The notes under the pieces were generated by a model. That model was not told where the DNA came from and made no database searches. It saw only the letters and a program-made list of their open reading frames with translations. Shown piece by piece: positions 17,573 through 29,100 of a stretch of DNA of 64,000 bases. This DNA is from JAIVGV01 sp031425275 (GTDB taxonomy: Bacteria; Acidobacteriota; Blastocatellia; Pyrinomonadales; Pyrinomonadaceae). The translations under genes were made by a program, and so were the position numbers. Every line of letters starts with the position of its first letter. Position 1 is the first letter of the stretch. The stretch covers positions 52,938 through 116,937 of the forward strand of contig JANPJA010000084.1 in assembly GCA_031425275.1 (NCBI GenBank). Reading direction: 5' to 3'.

Positions 17573-18346
17573 TCAACGCGCGCAAGTCTGAGCGCGGCCG
17601 CCGTCGATGGAGTAAGTCGCGCCGGTGATCCAAGCGGCGCGTTCCGAGGCGAGGAACAGGATTAGCTCCGCCACTTCGCGCGCATCGCCGACGCGCCCGA
17701 GCGGGTGTGTCCCCTTGGAATGTTCGAGGAAGGTCTCGTAAGCCTCATCATTCATCCCGCCGCGCCGGTGAATCTCGGTGCGCACGACGCCGGGGTTGAC
17801 GGCGTTGACGCGGACGCCTTTGGCCGCCAGTTCGAGCGCGGCGCAGCGCGTCAACTGATCGACCGCCGCCTTCGAGACGCAGTAAGCCAGCACGCCGGGG
17901 AAGGCGCGCAACCCCGTCACGCTCGACACGTTGACGACGCTGCCACGGGTTTGTTCCAGATGCGGCACGGCGAGCTGCATCAACTGGAACACGGAGCGCA
18001 GGTTGACGTTCATCATCGCGTCCCACGCGCCGAGCGTGGTGTTCTCGATGGTGCCGGTCGAGAGGATGCCGGCCGCGTTGACCAGCACGTCAAGCCGCTC
18101 GAAGTCGTCAATCGTTTCGCGCACGACGCGCACGACATCTTCCTCCACGGTCACGTCGGCCACGACCGCGAAGGCCTCGCCGCCGCCCGCGCAAATCTCC
18201 GCCGAGATTTTAGACAAACCCTCGCGCGAGCGGCCGACGAGGACGAGCGTTGCGCCCTCTTCCGCGAAACGCAAAGCGGTCGCGCGGCCGATCCCGGAAG
18301 TCGCGCCCGTCACGAGCGCCACCTTGTCTTTCAACTCATCTCCCAT
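17573..18346 (-). CDS. Short-chain dehydrogenase/reductase
   Basis: The protein has 257 residues. The Rossmann motif TGATSGIG is at 13-20, NAAG at 90-93, and the catalytic Ser141/142, Tyr155 and Lys159 (YCVSK) are all present. Arg in VGRSREG suggests NADP(H) preference. The C-terminal SIDGGRAQTCA resembles the usual TVDGG ending. It oxidises or reduces an alcohol or ketone in the cytoplasm; the substrate is not determinable. A GGAGGTG ribosome site lies just before the ATG. A DUF72 gene lies upstream on the same strand after a 55-base gap. Confidence 0.93.
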   Translation of the reverse strand: MGDELKDKVALVTGATSGIGRATALRFAEEGATLVLVGRSREGLSKISAEICAGGGEAFAVVADVTVEEDVVRVVRETIDDFERLDVLVNAAGILSTGTIENTTLGAWDAMMNVNLRSVFQLMQLAVPHLEQTRGSVVNVSSVTGLRAFPGVLAYCVSKAAVDQLTRCAALELAAKGVRVNAVNPGVVRTEIHRRGGMNDEAYETFLEHSKGTHPLGRVGDAREVAELILFLASERAAWITGATYSIDGGRAQTCAR

Positions 18347-18401
18347 CCGCCCACCTCCAATTTTCGCGGGCCGCGCGCATTCACGCGGCCTCCTCCGACC
18401 A

Positions 18402-19154
18402 TCAAACTTCGTCGTCAGACTCTTCGCCGATCAATGTTAGAAAGCGCGTCGCGTCGTCCACCATCCGGACGTTATTAAACATCACGTGCGACTCGGCCCC
18501 GCGCGGGAGCATCGAGAGCAGTTCCGACAGCTCGTCGTCCTCATAGACGTAGTGGAAGCCGCCGCGCCCGTGCAGCCGGTAGTAGCACCGCCCCGTCGTC
18601 ACCGTCCGCGCGCTGAACGGATCGACGACGTGCGTGAGATCGAACTCGCCGCAGATTTTCGCGACCAAATCATTCGGCCAGTCGCCGCGCGGCTCCCACA
18701 ACAGGTTGAAACCCTCGCCGCTGATCGACTTGAAAAACTTCCGCAGGTGACGAACATTCTCCGCGACGGGCTTGAAGCTCGCGGGGCACTGAAACAACAC
18801 CCGCGTCGCCCCCAACGCCTCGGCGCAGGCGCGCGTCACCTCCCACGCCTCGCGCACGATCCGCGTCGGCCGAAATGAGCCGACGCCGGCGCGCTCTTCT
18901 TCGGTCAATTCCTTTTTGAGCCGCCGGTAGGTGGGGCTGCGCGCCTCGTGGGTGATGAGCATCCACGCCTTGATCGTGAACTCGAAATCGGCGGGCGCTT
19001 CCTCGCGCCACCGCCGCAACGTCCCGATCTGCGGCGGCTGGTAAAAAGTGTGCTGCACTTCGACGGCCGGGAAGCGCGCGAAATACTCGGCCCGCGCCAT
19101 CCGCAAACCGCAGCAACCGACCCTCACGGAACGAATGTTCGCGCCAGCCGTCAT
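18402..19154 (-). CDS. DUF72 (YecE-like) protein
   Basis: The protein has 250 residues and the DUF72 TIM-barrel pattern: RVGCCGLRMARAEYF at the start, FPAVEVQHTFYQPP, FEFTIKAWMLITHEA, and CYYRLHGRGG near the end. The family's biochemical role is not settled. ettA lies upstream on the same strand 19 bases away, and an SDR lies downstream, so the three may be co-transcribed. The start ATG has a GAGG site. Confidence 0.9.
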   Translation of the reverse strand: MTAGANIRSVRVGCCGLRMARAEYFARFPAVEVQHTFYQPPQIGTLRRWREEAPADFEFTIKAWMLITHEARSPTYRRLKKELTEEERAGVGSFRPTRIVREAWEVTRACAEALGATRVLFQCPASFKPVAENVRHLRKFFKSISGEGFNLLWEPRGDWPNDLVAKICGEFDLTHVVDPFSARTVTTGRCYYRLHGRGGFHYVYEDDELSELLSMLPRGAESHVMFNNVRMVDDATRFLTLIGEESDDEV

Positions 19155-19173
19155 CCGAGACCTCGAAAACTTT

Positions 19174-20859
19174 TCAGCCGCGCGTCAACTGCCGATACTT
19201 GATGCGGTGAGGCTGATCGGCGGCCGCGCCGAGTCGCGCACGGCGGTCGGCCTCGTATTCCGAGTAGTTACCCTCGAACCAGACGACGCGGCTGTCTCCC
19301 TCGAAGGCGAGGATGTGCGTGGCCGTGCGGTCGAGAAACCAGCGGTCGTGGGTGATGACGACGGCGCAGCCCGCGAAATTCTCCAACGCTTCTTCGAGCG
19401 CGCGCATCGTGTTCACGTCCAGATCGTTCGTCGGCTCGTCCAGGAGCAACACGTTCGCACTTTCTTTAAGCATCTTCGCGAGGTGGACGCGGTTGCGCTC
19501 GCCGCCCGAGAGCATACTGACTTTCTTCTGCTGATCCGTCCCCGAAAAGTTGAAGCGCGCGACGTAGGCCCGCGAGTTCACCTGTTTGTTCCCGAGCTGG
19601 ACGACTTCAAGCCCGTCGGTGACGACTTCCCAGATCGACTTGTCCGCCGGCAGATCGCGGCCCTGATCGACGTAGCCCAGCTTGACCGTTTCGCCGACAC
19701 GAATGCTCCCCGCGTCCGCCTGCTCCTGCCCCGTGATCATGCGAAACAGCGTCGTCTTCCCCGCCCCGTTCGGCCCGATGATCCCGACGATGCCGCCCGG
19801 GGGGAGTGAGAAATTAAGGTCTTCGACGAGCAGCCGGTCGCCGTAAGACTTCGAGACGCCCTCGGCTTGAATGACGACGTTGCCGAGACGCGGCCCCGCC
19901 GGGATGTAAATCTCCAACTCCTCGGCCGCGCGCCGCTGCGTCTCCTGACTCGCCAGATTCTCATACTGGCTGATGCGCGCTTTGGATTTCGCGTGCCTGC
20001 CCTTAGGCGACATCCTGATCCATTCCAGCTCGCGCTCCAAAGTCTTCGCCCGCTCGCCCTCAGATTTCTCCTCGCGGCGCAGTCTCTCGCCCTTTTGTTC
20101 GAGCCACGAAGTGTAATTGCCCTGCCACGGGATGCCGTGGCCGCGGTCGAGTTCGAGAATCCAACCGGCGACGTTGTCGAGGAAGTAGCGGTCGTGCGTG
20201 ACGGCGATGACCGTGCCCTCGTAGCGTTGCAAATGCTGTTCGAGCCACGCGACCGACTCGGCGTCGAGGTGATTGGTGGGTTCGTCGAGCAGGAGGATGT
20301 CCGGCTTCTGCAACAGCAGGCGCACCATGGCGACGCGACGTTTTTCACCGCCCGACAGCACCTTGACCGGCGTGTCGCCCGGCGGGCAGCGCAGCGCGTC
20401 CATCGCCAGTTCGAGCCGGCTGTCCAAGTCCCATGCGTCGAGCGCGTCGAGTTTTTCCTGCACCGTCCCTTGTCGTTCGAGCAGTGCGTTCATCGCGTCG
20501 TCCGACATCTCCTCGCCGAACTTCGCGTTGATTTCTTCAAACTCCTTGAGCAGATCGACCGACTCCTGCATCCCCTGCTCCGCGATCTCGCGCACCGTCT
20601 TCGACTCGTCGAGCCGCGGCTCCTGTTCGAGAAACCCGATGGTGTAGCCGGGCGAGATGACCGTCTCGCCGACGATGTCTTTATCGAGGCCCGCGATGAT
20701 CCGCAGCAGGGAAGACTTGCCCGAGCCGTTGAGGCCGAGGACTCCGATCTTCGCCCCGTAGAAGTAAGAGAGATAGATGTCTTTCAGGACGGGCCGCTTG
20801 TCGTAGAACTTGCTGACGCCGACCATTGAATAGATGACTTTGTTGGGGACGTTACTCAT
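19174..20859 (-). CDS. ettA: Energy-dependent translational throttle EttA (ABC-F)
   Basis: The protein has 561 residues, the standard length. It carries two ABC ATPase domains. The first has Walker A LGLNGSGKSS at 41-50 and a signature LSGGEKRR; the second has GPNGAGKTTLF near residue 360 and LSGGERNRVHLA. The arm region KFYDKRP and the linker with RHAKSKAR are EttA features. It binds the ribosomal E site and gates elongation according to the ATP/ADP ratio. GGAGAT precedes the ATG. It is in the same orientation as the DUF72 gene. Confidence 0.95.
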   Translation of the reverse strand: MSNVPNKVIYSMVGVSKFYDKRPVLKDIYLSYFYGAKIGVLGLNGSGKSSLLRIIAGLDKDIVGETVISPGYTIGFLEQEPRLDESKTVREIAEQGMQESVDLLKEFEEINAKFGEEMSDDAMNALLERQGTVQEKLDALDAWDLDSRLELAMDALRCPPGDTPVKVLSGGEKRRVAMVRLLLQKPDILLLDEPTNHLDAESVAWLEQHLQRYEGTVIAVTHDRYFLDNVAGWILELDRGHGIPWQGNYTSWLEQKGERLRREEKSEGERAKTLERELEWIRMSPKGRHAKSKARISQYENLASQETQRRAAEELEIYIPAGPRLGNVVIQAEGVSKSYGDRLLVEDLNFSLPPGGIVGIIGPNGAGKTTLFRMITGQEQADAGSIRVGETVKLGYVDQGRDLPADKSIWEVVTDGLEVVQLGNKQVNSRAYVARFNFSGTDQQKKVSMLSGGERNRVHLAKMLKESANVLLLDEPTNDLDVNTMRALEEALENFAGCAVVITHDRWFLDRTATHILAFEGDSRVVWFEGNYSEYEADRRARLGAAADQPHRIKYRQLTRG

Positions 20860-20985
20860 GCAAAAATCTCCGCGCTTTCTGGAAAGTGTGAAATTGAACT
20901 ATGGGAATTTCTCCTTCGGGGCGCGCCTATCTTACACTACCGATTCGCGCGCGGCATCCGCCGCCGACTTGAGGGAGGTGCGTTG

Positions 20986-21450
20986 ATGGACGGGCGGAGT
21001 TTACAAGAACAGTTCGCGCCGCTGATGAAATGCTTCGGCTGCGGCCCCGCCAACCAGCGCGGGCTGCGCATCCGCAGCTTCGCGCGCGGCGACGAACTCG
21101 TCTGCGAGTGGCGGCCCGAAGCTCATCACGAGGCGTTCCCCCTAATGCTCAGCGGCGGAATCATCGGCGCGCTGCTCGATTGCCATTCCAACTGGGCCGC
21201 CGCCTTCCACCTGATGAACCGACGCGGCGCGGCAAGCCCGCCCTGCACCGTCACGGCCGACTATTCGATCAAGCTGTTGCGCCCGACGCCGATAGGCGCG
21301 ATTGTCTCGCTCGTCGCGCGTGTCGTCGAATCCGCCGACGACCGCGCCACCGTCGAAGCCACGCTCACGGCCGGCGGAAAAGTCACCGCCACCTGCCGCG
21401 GCCTCTTCGTCGCCGTCAAGCCCGGCCACCCCGCGTATCACCGCTGGTGA
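20986..21450 (+). CDS. PaaI-type hotdog thioesterase
   Basis: The protein has 154 residues from the ATG at 20986, set by the GGGAGGT ribosome site seven bases upstream; an in-frame TTG lies one codon before. KCFGCGPANQRGL, FPLMLSGGIIGALLDCHSN and TADYSIKLLRPTP define a hotdog acyl-CoA thioesterase of the PaaI/YbgC type, with the Asp in LLDCH as the likely active-site acid. It hydrolyses an acyl-CoA in the cytoplasm; the chain length is not predictable. It converges on the MFS gene. Confidence 0.87.
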   Translation: MDGRSLQEQFAPLMKCFGCGPANQRGLRIRSFARGDELVCEWRPEAHHEAFPLMLSGGIIGALLDCHSNWAAAFHLMNRRGAASPPCTVTADYSIKLLRPTPIGAIVSLVARVVESADDRATVEATLTAGGKVTATCRGLFVAVKPGHPAYHRW

Positions 21451-21528
21451 AACAGGTGTCGGGTGTCGGCTGTCGGGTTTAAGCAGCACAGAGGTTATTA
21501 CCCTTAACTTGACGACAGACACCCATCC

Positions 21529-22785
21529 TTATTTACGCCCGTGCGCGATCATCGCCGCCTCCGGGAGCCGTCGCAATTTAAGCATCGAGTAAATGCCGAA
21601 GGCCGGGCCGGGGGCGAGGGCGGCGAAGGCGTAGCGCCAGCCGACCCAGCGGACGAGGATGGGGATGAGGTGGATTGAAACGAGTGTGAGCAGGAAGCCG
21701 AGGCAAATCTGAATGGTCAGGGCCGTGCCGAGGTAACGGGGGTCGCCCAGCTCGGTGACGCAGCTCGAAAACTGCGCCGAGTCGGCGACGACCGACGCGC
21801 CCCAGACGATCATCAGCGCGAGCAGCACAGCCGGGTGCGCGTCGTAGAAGAATCCGACCGCGAGACAGCACGCGCCGCTCACCCCCATCGCCCAAGAGGT
21901 GACGAGCGTTCGCCCCACCCGATCCGCGAGCAGCCCCGCCGCGACACAGCCCACGGCCCCCGCCCCGATGACGAGGAACGAGCCTGTCTCCGCGAGAGTC
22001 GCGGAATAGCCGCGGCCCGCGAAACTAGATCGCAGCAGCGCGGGCGTCCAAGTCCACATCGCATACAACTCCCACATGTGGCCGAGGTAGCCGTAATTCG
22101 CGAGGCGGACGCCGCGGTTGCCGAAGATTCGTCTGGCCTGCGTGAAATCGAAGCGCGAGGGCGGGAGCGCGTGCGGGCCGTCCGAGACGAATAACCACAC
22201 GATAAGGCCGCCCGCGACCGCGAGGGCCGAGACGAAAAGTAAATTCGTGCGCCACTCGCCGCCCCCGACGGCGTTGATGAGATACGGCGCGGCCTTGCCC
22301 AAGGTCAAAGCCCCGACTATTACACCGAGCGCGAGTCCACGCCCGCGCCGGTACCACGTCGCCATGATCTTCATGCCCGGCGGATACACGCCCGCGAGGC
22401 ACGCCCCCGTCGCGAAACGGAGCGCGAGGCCGAGTGTGATGTCCGTGGCGAACAAGGCGAAGGAGGCGTTGGCGAGCGCACCCGCGACGGCGGAGACCGC
22501 GAAGAGCCGCCGCGCGCTCAATGCGTCAGACAAGCTGACGAGCGCGCTGATTAAAGTCCCGGCGACGAACCCGAGTTGGACGGCGAGGGTGAGCCAGCCG
22601 GTTTGCGTCTCCGAGAGCTGCCACTCCGCGCGAATCGCCGGCGTCACGGCCGACGCCGAAAACCACAACGACATCGTGAGCAACTCGGCCGCCGCCAACA
22701 AAAGGAGGGCGCGCAAACGGCCCCCGCCCCAGAACCCTTCCTCAAGGGTTGTGGTCGCTAGCCTGTCTGTCTGGTAATTCGTCAT
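21529..22785 (-). CDS. MFS transporter
   Basis: The protein has 418 residues with about 12 hydrophobic helices. ALLLLAAAELLTMSLWFSASA is helix 1, RFATGACLAGVYPPGMKI is the family-like helix 4 region, and WYRRGRGLALGVIVGALTLGKA the loop 4-5 segment. It resembles the nitrate/cyanate-type group of MFS permeases more than sugar or drug groups, but I cannot name the substrate. No clear ribosome site precedes the ATG. A short intergenic region with degenerate GTGTCGG repeats separates it from the convergent thioesterase. Confidence 0.85.
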   Translation of the reverse strand: MTNYQTDRLATTTLEEGFWGGGRLRALLLLAAAELLTMSLWFSASAVTPAIRAEWQLSETQTGWLTLAVQLGFVAGTLISALVSLSDALSARRLFAVSAVAGALANASFALFATDITLGLALRFATGACLAGVYPPGMKIMATWYRRGRGLALGVIVGALTLGKAAPYLINAVGGGEWRTNLLFVSALAVAGGLIVWLFVSDGPHALPPSRFDFTQARRIFGNRGVRLANYGYLGHMWELYAMWTWTPALLRSSFAGRGYSATLAETGSFLVIGAGAVGCVAAGLLADRVGRTLVTSWAMGVSGACCLAVGFFYDAHPAVLLALMIVWGASVVADSAQFSSCVTELGDPRYLGTALTIQICLGFLLTLVSIHLIPILVRWVGWRYAFAALAPGPAFGIYSMLKLRRLPEAAMIAHGRK

Positions 22786-23114
22786 GGGCCGGTTGATACG
22801 TGGCCTTACGGCTATTACATTCCGTCGAGAAATTGCTAAGCCTTATAATTCATAATAAGCCACTTCCCCCCAAAGAATTATAGTCCCGCGACACTTTCGT
22901 GAGGCACTAAAACCGGCGATTGATGCTATGATGCGGGCAACCCCCTTCTGCCCACGTCCTTCGTTTAATACTTTGGCCGTTTAGTTTTAAGCACGGCTGG
23001 CTACTGCCTCGGATTCAATTCGGCCATCGGGTCGCACGGCCTTTACCCTCCTCGAAGGCAGGCTGCGCCCCTGTGCCGCGCCCCAACCGTGCCTGTCATC
23101 GCTGGAGGAGTTCC
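22786..23114. other. Long intergenic region upstream of the giant gene
   Basis: 329 bases without a gene. It holds an AT-rich near-palindrome around 22843-22860 with TATAAT on the plus strand (22844-22849) and TATTAT on the minus strand, which could be promoters of the two divergent genes. TATAGT lies at 22879-22884. The last 130 bases are GC-rich and may form a structured leader. I recognise no riboswitch. Confidence 0.4.
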
Positions 23115-26100
23115 ATGAGTTTCGCGCCCGCTCTCCACCTTCGCACCAAACACGTGCGCCCGCTCTGTTTTGCTCTGGTCATCCTCGTCGCTGCTCTGGT
23201 CGCTCTTGACGCGGCGGGACTACTTTCGCTCTCAGCCGCGCGCACTTCCGCGAACAGGGTGGAGTCGGTTGGCGAAACGAGCGCAAACGCGAAGGCCGGT
23301 TCGGCGACGAAAAATCCCGCGCTGCTCCGTCGCGACGAGAGTTTCGGGAAGCTCCCCCTCCGGTTCGAGGAGAATCGAGGCCAACGAGATGCGCGCGTTA
23401 AGTTTGTCGCGCGTGGCAACGGCTACCAATTGGGTCTCACCCCGACGGGCGCAGTTCTCAGCCTCGCGCGCAAGGACGCGGCGAAAGTTGCCGCGGCCGA
23501 CGCCGCCGTCATAACCAACGCACAACAGCGTGGCGATGCCTCCGACGCCACGACGCAGACCACTCCCACAGGCTCCGCTTCGCCCCGCCGGGCCGCGCGC
23601 GCGAAAGCCGCCCCGTATGCTTCACTCGAAATGAAACTCTTGGGCGCGCGTGCGCCGCGTGCGTTGAAGCCGGAGCAGGAGTTTGAAGGCAAGGCCAACT
23701 ATTTCGTCGGCAACGACCCGAGCCGCTGGCGCACCGGCGTCCAGACCTACGCGCGGGTGCGCTACGAGGAAGTTTATCCCGGCATCGATCTGCTCTTTTA
23801 CGGCGGCCAACGCCAGCTCGAATACGACTTCCTCGTAGCGCCCGGCGCAGACCCGCGCCGCATCAAGCTCGCCTTCGAGGGCGCGGAAAAAATCAGCGTC
23901 GATGCGGCTGGCGATCTCGTTCTCGCCTTCGCGGGCGGCGTGTTGCGACAGTCGAAGCCCATCATCTATCAGGAAGTCGCGGGCGCGCGGCGCGAGATCG
24001 AAGGGGGCTATGCGCTCGAAGGTAAAAACGGCGTCGGGTTCCGCGTCGGCAAGTACGACCCCGCGCTCCCGCTCGTCATCGACCCGATTCTCGTCTATTC
24101 GACCTACCTCGACTTCGCCTCCACCTCCCCGAACGGGGGCATCACCATTGATGCGGCGGGCAACGTCTTCCTGACCGGCTCGCTCGACGACAAGGTTTAC
24201 GTCGCCAAGCTCAATTCACAGGGGACGGATTTTGTTTACACGACGACCGTCGGCGGCACGGGGACGTGGGGCGATCTCGGAACCGGCATCGCCATCGACT
24301 CCGCCGGCAACGCCTACGTCACCGGCCTCGCACACTCGCTCGACTTCCCCACCGTCAACGCCTTCCAGCCGCAGAAGTCGAGCCAGTCGATCAACGTCTC
24401 CGACGCTTTCCTGTTCAAGCTCGATTCGTCCGGCTCCGCCCTCGCCTACTCGACCTTCCTCGGCGGCGAGAACGCCGACGACGGCAACGCCGTCGCCGTC
24501 GATGCGCAGGGCAACGCCTTCGTCGCGGGCTATACCGAGTCGCCCATCCAATACGTCAACGCGCCGCCGGGCGCGCCTTTTCCCACGGTCAACGCTTTTC
24601 AGCCTTTGCTCGGCGGGCAGTACGACGCTTTCCTCGCGAAGTTCGGCCCGTCGGGGCAGTGCCTTTTTTCCACTTACCTCGGCGGACAGTACGGCGACAT
24701 GGCTTTAGACGTTGCGGTTGACGCCGACGGCGCGCCCTATGTCGTCGGCGGCACGTCATCGCCGGACTATCCGACGGCCGCTCCGCTTCAGGCCGCGCTG
24801 GCGGGGGGCGGCGACGCCTTCGTCACCAAGTTCAACCCGGCCGGGTCGGGCCTGATCTATTCGACCTTCCTCGGCGGCGAGGGCAACGACACCGCGATGG
24901 GGCTCGCCCTCGATTCGTCGAAAAATGTTTATCTGACCGGTTATACCTATTCGCAATTCTACCCGACACTGACGCCCTTCCAGTCCGCGCGGAGCGGACT
25001 CACCGACGCCTTCGTCACTAAGATTAACGGCGCGGGCAGCGCGCTCGTCTATTCGACTCTCCTCGGCGGCGCGAAGGGCGAACAAGGTTCCGACATCACG
25101 ATCAACGCCGCGGGCGAGGCATACGTTGCCGGCTCAACCAGCTCGATTGATTTCCCCGTGGTCAACCCCGTCCAGCCGACACTCGCGGGCGCGCCCGACG
25201 CCTTCATCGCGAAGTTTAACGCGGCGGGCAACGGCCTCGGCTTCTCCACCTACCTCGGCGGCAACGCCAACTCATTCGCCGACTACGGCTCCGGCGTCGC
25301 CGTTGACGCGGCCGGCGGCGCGTACCTCTACGGCCTGACCTATGCCGACAACTTCCCGCTCGTCAACCCGCTGGTGTCAACCAACACGCGCGGCGACAGC
25401 GCCTTCCTCGCCAAGTTTAACGAGTCGGGCGCTCAGACGCTCAGACGCATCAGCGGCCGCATCGAAAGTAATAACGGCAACCAGCTTTACGGCGCCACCG
25501 TGACGCTCAGCGGCTCGGCCTCGGCCACCGTCCAGACCAACGGCAGTTACTTTTCTTTCAACGGCCTGCCCGAAGGCGGGACTTACACGGTCACGCCCAC
25601 GCTGAACAGTCTGGCTTTCGATCCGCCCAGCCAGACGTTTGCGAATCTGTCGGCCGACGCGACGGCCGACTTCATGCAGGCCCCGCGCACCTACCAGATC
25701 GAGGGGCGCGTCACCGACCCGGCGGGCGCACCCGTCCCCAACGTCGTCGTCTCGCTCGGCGGGCTGTCTTACAGCTTCGACCGGTACACCGACTCGCTGG
25801 GCAATTATAAATTCAGCTATCTCGAAGCCGGTCGCAACTACACCGTCACGCCCGCCCACGCGCAATTCTCCTTCGCCCCGCGCAGCGTCTCTTTCCCCGA
25901 CACGCGCGCCAACAAAGTCGCAAACTTCTCGGCCCTGAGTAACGCCGGGATGAGCGTGGCGATCACCGCGCCCTCCGCCGGCGCGGCGTTCCAGGCTCCG
26001 GCGATGATCGGGCTGGCCGCCGACGCCGCCGGCACCAGCGGCGGCGCGATCACGTCCGTCGAGTTCTTCGCCAACGGAAACTCCGTCGGCATCGACACGA

Positions 26101-29100
26101 CCGCGCCCTATCAATTCGACTGGGCTAACGTCGCGGGCGGGACTTACACGATCAAAGCACTCGCGACCAACGCGGGCGGCGCGGCCAAAGAGTCTGCGCC
26201 CCTCCAACTTCTCGTCAACAGCGTGGGCGGCCCCGTCGTCAACCTCACCAATCCGGTTGACAACGCGATCCTCCTGTCGGGCCAATACATCACGCTCGCC
26301 GCCAACGCCTCAAGTCCGAACGGCGCGATCACCAAAGTTGATTTTTACGAAGGATCGAGGCTGCTCGGCGGCGACGCCGCAAGCCCTTACACTTTCAGTT
26401 ATTACCTCTACGAAGGCAGCTACACGCTGACCGCCGTGGCCTACGACGGCACCGGCGCGCTCACGCGCTCCGCGCCCGTGCGCATCACCGGGCGCAACAA
26501 CAGCGCCCCGACGGCGTTCCTGCCCAACCCCGAAGGCGGCCCCTTTTACCCGGCCGGCGCGAACATCACGCTCGCGGCCACGGCGAGCGACTCCGACGGG
26601 ACGGTGAGTCAAGTCCAGTTCTACGCCAACTCGACCTTGCTCGGAACAGACACGAACACGCCCTACGGGATCACTTGGAACAACGCACCCACCGGCTCTT
26701 ACACGCTCGTCGCTAAAGCCACCGACAACGAGGGCGGGTACGCCTACTCGAATTACCGCGACATCCGCGTCGGCAACAGCCCGCCGACGGCCTCGCTCCA
26801 AAGCCCTGCGAGCAGCGCGCAGTACGCCGCCCCGGCCTCGATCCCGATGACCGCAAGCGCGTTTGACGCCGACGGTCAGATCACGCAAGTCGAGTTCATC
26901 GCCGGCGGCAATGTCGTCGGCATCGACACGACCGCGCCCTATAGCTTCACTTGGAACAACGTCCCGGCCGGCGACTACCACGTGGCCGTGCGCGCCACCG
27001 ATGACGCCGGCGCGACCGGGCTGTCTTTCTTCACCCTCGTCCGCGTCTTCGCCAGCCTGCCGCAGGTGAGCATCACGCGCCCCGCGACCGGCGCGAATTT
27101 CGTCGCCCCCGCGAGCATCGTGCTGGAGGCGAACGCCACTAGCCCCGTCGGCATCACGTCCGTCTGGTACTACGCGAACGGTCAGAACATCGGCATCACG
27201 CACACCGCGCCCTACCGTATGACGTGGGCCGGCGTGCTCGGCGGGACACATACGATCACGGCCGAGGCCCACGACGGGAACTCCGCAGTGGGCACTTCCG
27301 CCCCGGTTACAGTCACCGTGAGCGGCGCGTCCTGGGAGCTGCAAGCCCCGCGCGTCTCCGGCCTCAACACCGAGACCATCAATGACGTTTCGATGGTCTC
27401 GGCGACGGAGGGCTGGGCCGCCGGCGAGGGAGGGTTGATCGTCCACACGACTGACGGCGGCCTCAACTGGATGCGTCAGACGAGCGGCACGACCGACCCG
27501 CTCAACGCCATCCACTTCGAGGACGCGCAGCACGGGTGGGCCGCCGGTAACGACATGATTTACACGCAGGACGGCGGGCGCACATGGCAGCAAAGCAACT
27601 GGTCGCTTGACACCGTCTACGGCATCACCTGCGCCGACCTCAATATCTGCTACGCCTCGCGCGGGGGCACCTACCTGCACAAGACAACGGACGGCGGGCG
27701 CAACTGGTTCATCATCAACTTGCCCTTCGACGTGGGCCTTCCGCAGTTCTTCGACGCGCGGAACGGCGTCGCCAGCGGCGAGGGCGGCGTCCTGCGCACG
27801 ACCGACGCCGGCCAGACGTGGACGACGTGGGCGCGCACGCACGGCGGCTACTTCATCAACTTCAACGAGGGCTGGAGCGTGTCCGGCAGTTCGGCCGAGC
27901 GCACGATCGACGGCGGCCTGACGTGGCAACCGCAAACTCTCCCCGCCGGCTCGTGGATTTACGGCTTCAGAATGTTCGACGCCCAAAACGGCATCGGCGT
28001 CGGCTCGCAGGAGAACATCGTCCGCACCACCGACGGCGGCGCGACGTGGACGACGCAGCGCGCGCCGTCCTCGATCTACCCGCTGTGGAGCGTCAGCTAC
28101 GGAGACCTCGCACACATCGTCGCCGTCGGCAACAGCGGCACCGTCCTCAGTTCGGCCGACGGCGGGCTGACGTGGACGCGAAGCCCGAAGACGCAAAACC
28201 CGAAGCAGGTCAACCGCGTCACCGCCACCGACGTAAACCATGCGTGGTCGGCGAACGCGGACGGCGAGGTCATGTACACGTCCAACGGCGGCGCGACTTG
28301 GTCATTCGTCTCGCTCGCCCCGCCCGTGGCTGCCGCCGACGTGGTCGGGATCGAGTTTTCTGATAACTCGAACGGCTGGGCCGCGCTGCGCGACGGCACC
28401 ACAGGCCCGAGTTATGTCTATCGCTCGGCCGACGGCGGCCAGTCGTGGCAGCGCAGCGCGAGCGCGCCTTCGACCGATCACCTCTACGACGTTGCCGCCC
28501 TCAACGCGCAGACGGCCGTTGTCGTCGGATCGGGATCGGACTTTTGGGGCAAGATTCGCCGCACCACTGACGGCGGCCAGACGTGGACGGCCGCGACCCT
28601 GCCCGCCAGCACCCGCCAGCTTTACGCCGTCGATTTCATCAACGAGACGACGGGCTGGGCCGCCGGATTCAGCAACACCATGCTGAAAACTACGGACGGC
28701 GGCCAGACGTGGACTCGCCAGACCGTCACGGCCGACTACCTTTACGACGTTTCCTTCTCCGACGCGAACAACGGCTGGGCGGTCGGCGAATACTACATGG
28801 CGCACACCACCGACGGCGGCCAGACGTGGCAGATGGGTGACACCAACGGGCAGATTCGCCTTCAGGGCGTCCACACGGTCAACGCCACGACCGCATGGAT
28901 CGTGGGCGAGGACTACGTCGGCCGCACCACCAACGGCGGGGCGACGTGGACTGGCGAATCGCTCGGCGACTATCGCTTCTCGCGCTCAGTTTACTTCGTG
29001 GATGCGGATAACGGTTGGGTCGTCTCCAACGGTTCGTCCGGCGCAATCTACCGCCGCAAGGGTGCGGCGAACCCGAACGCGCCGCAAATCCAGATCACGG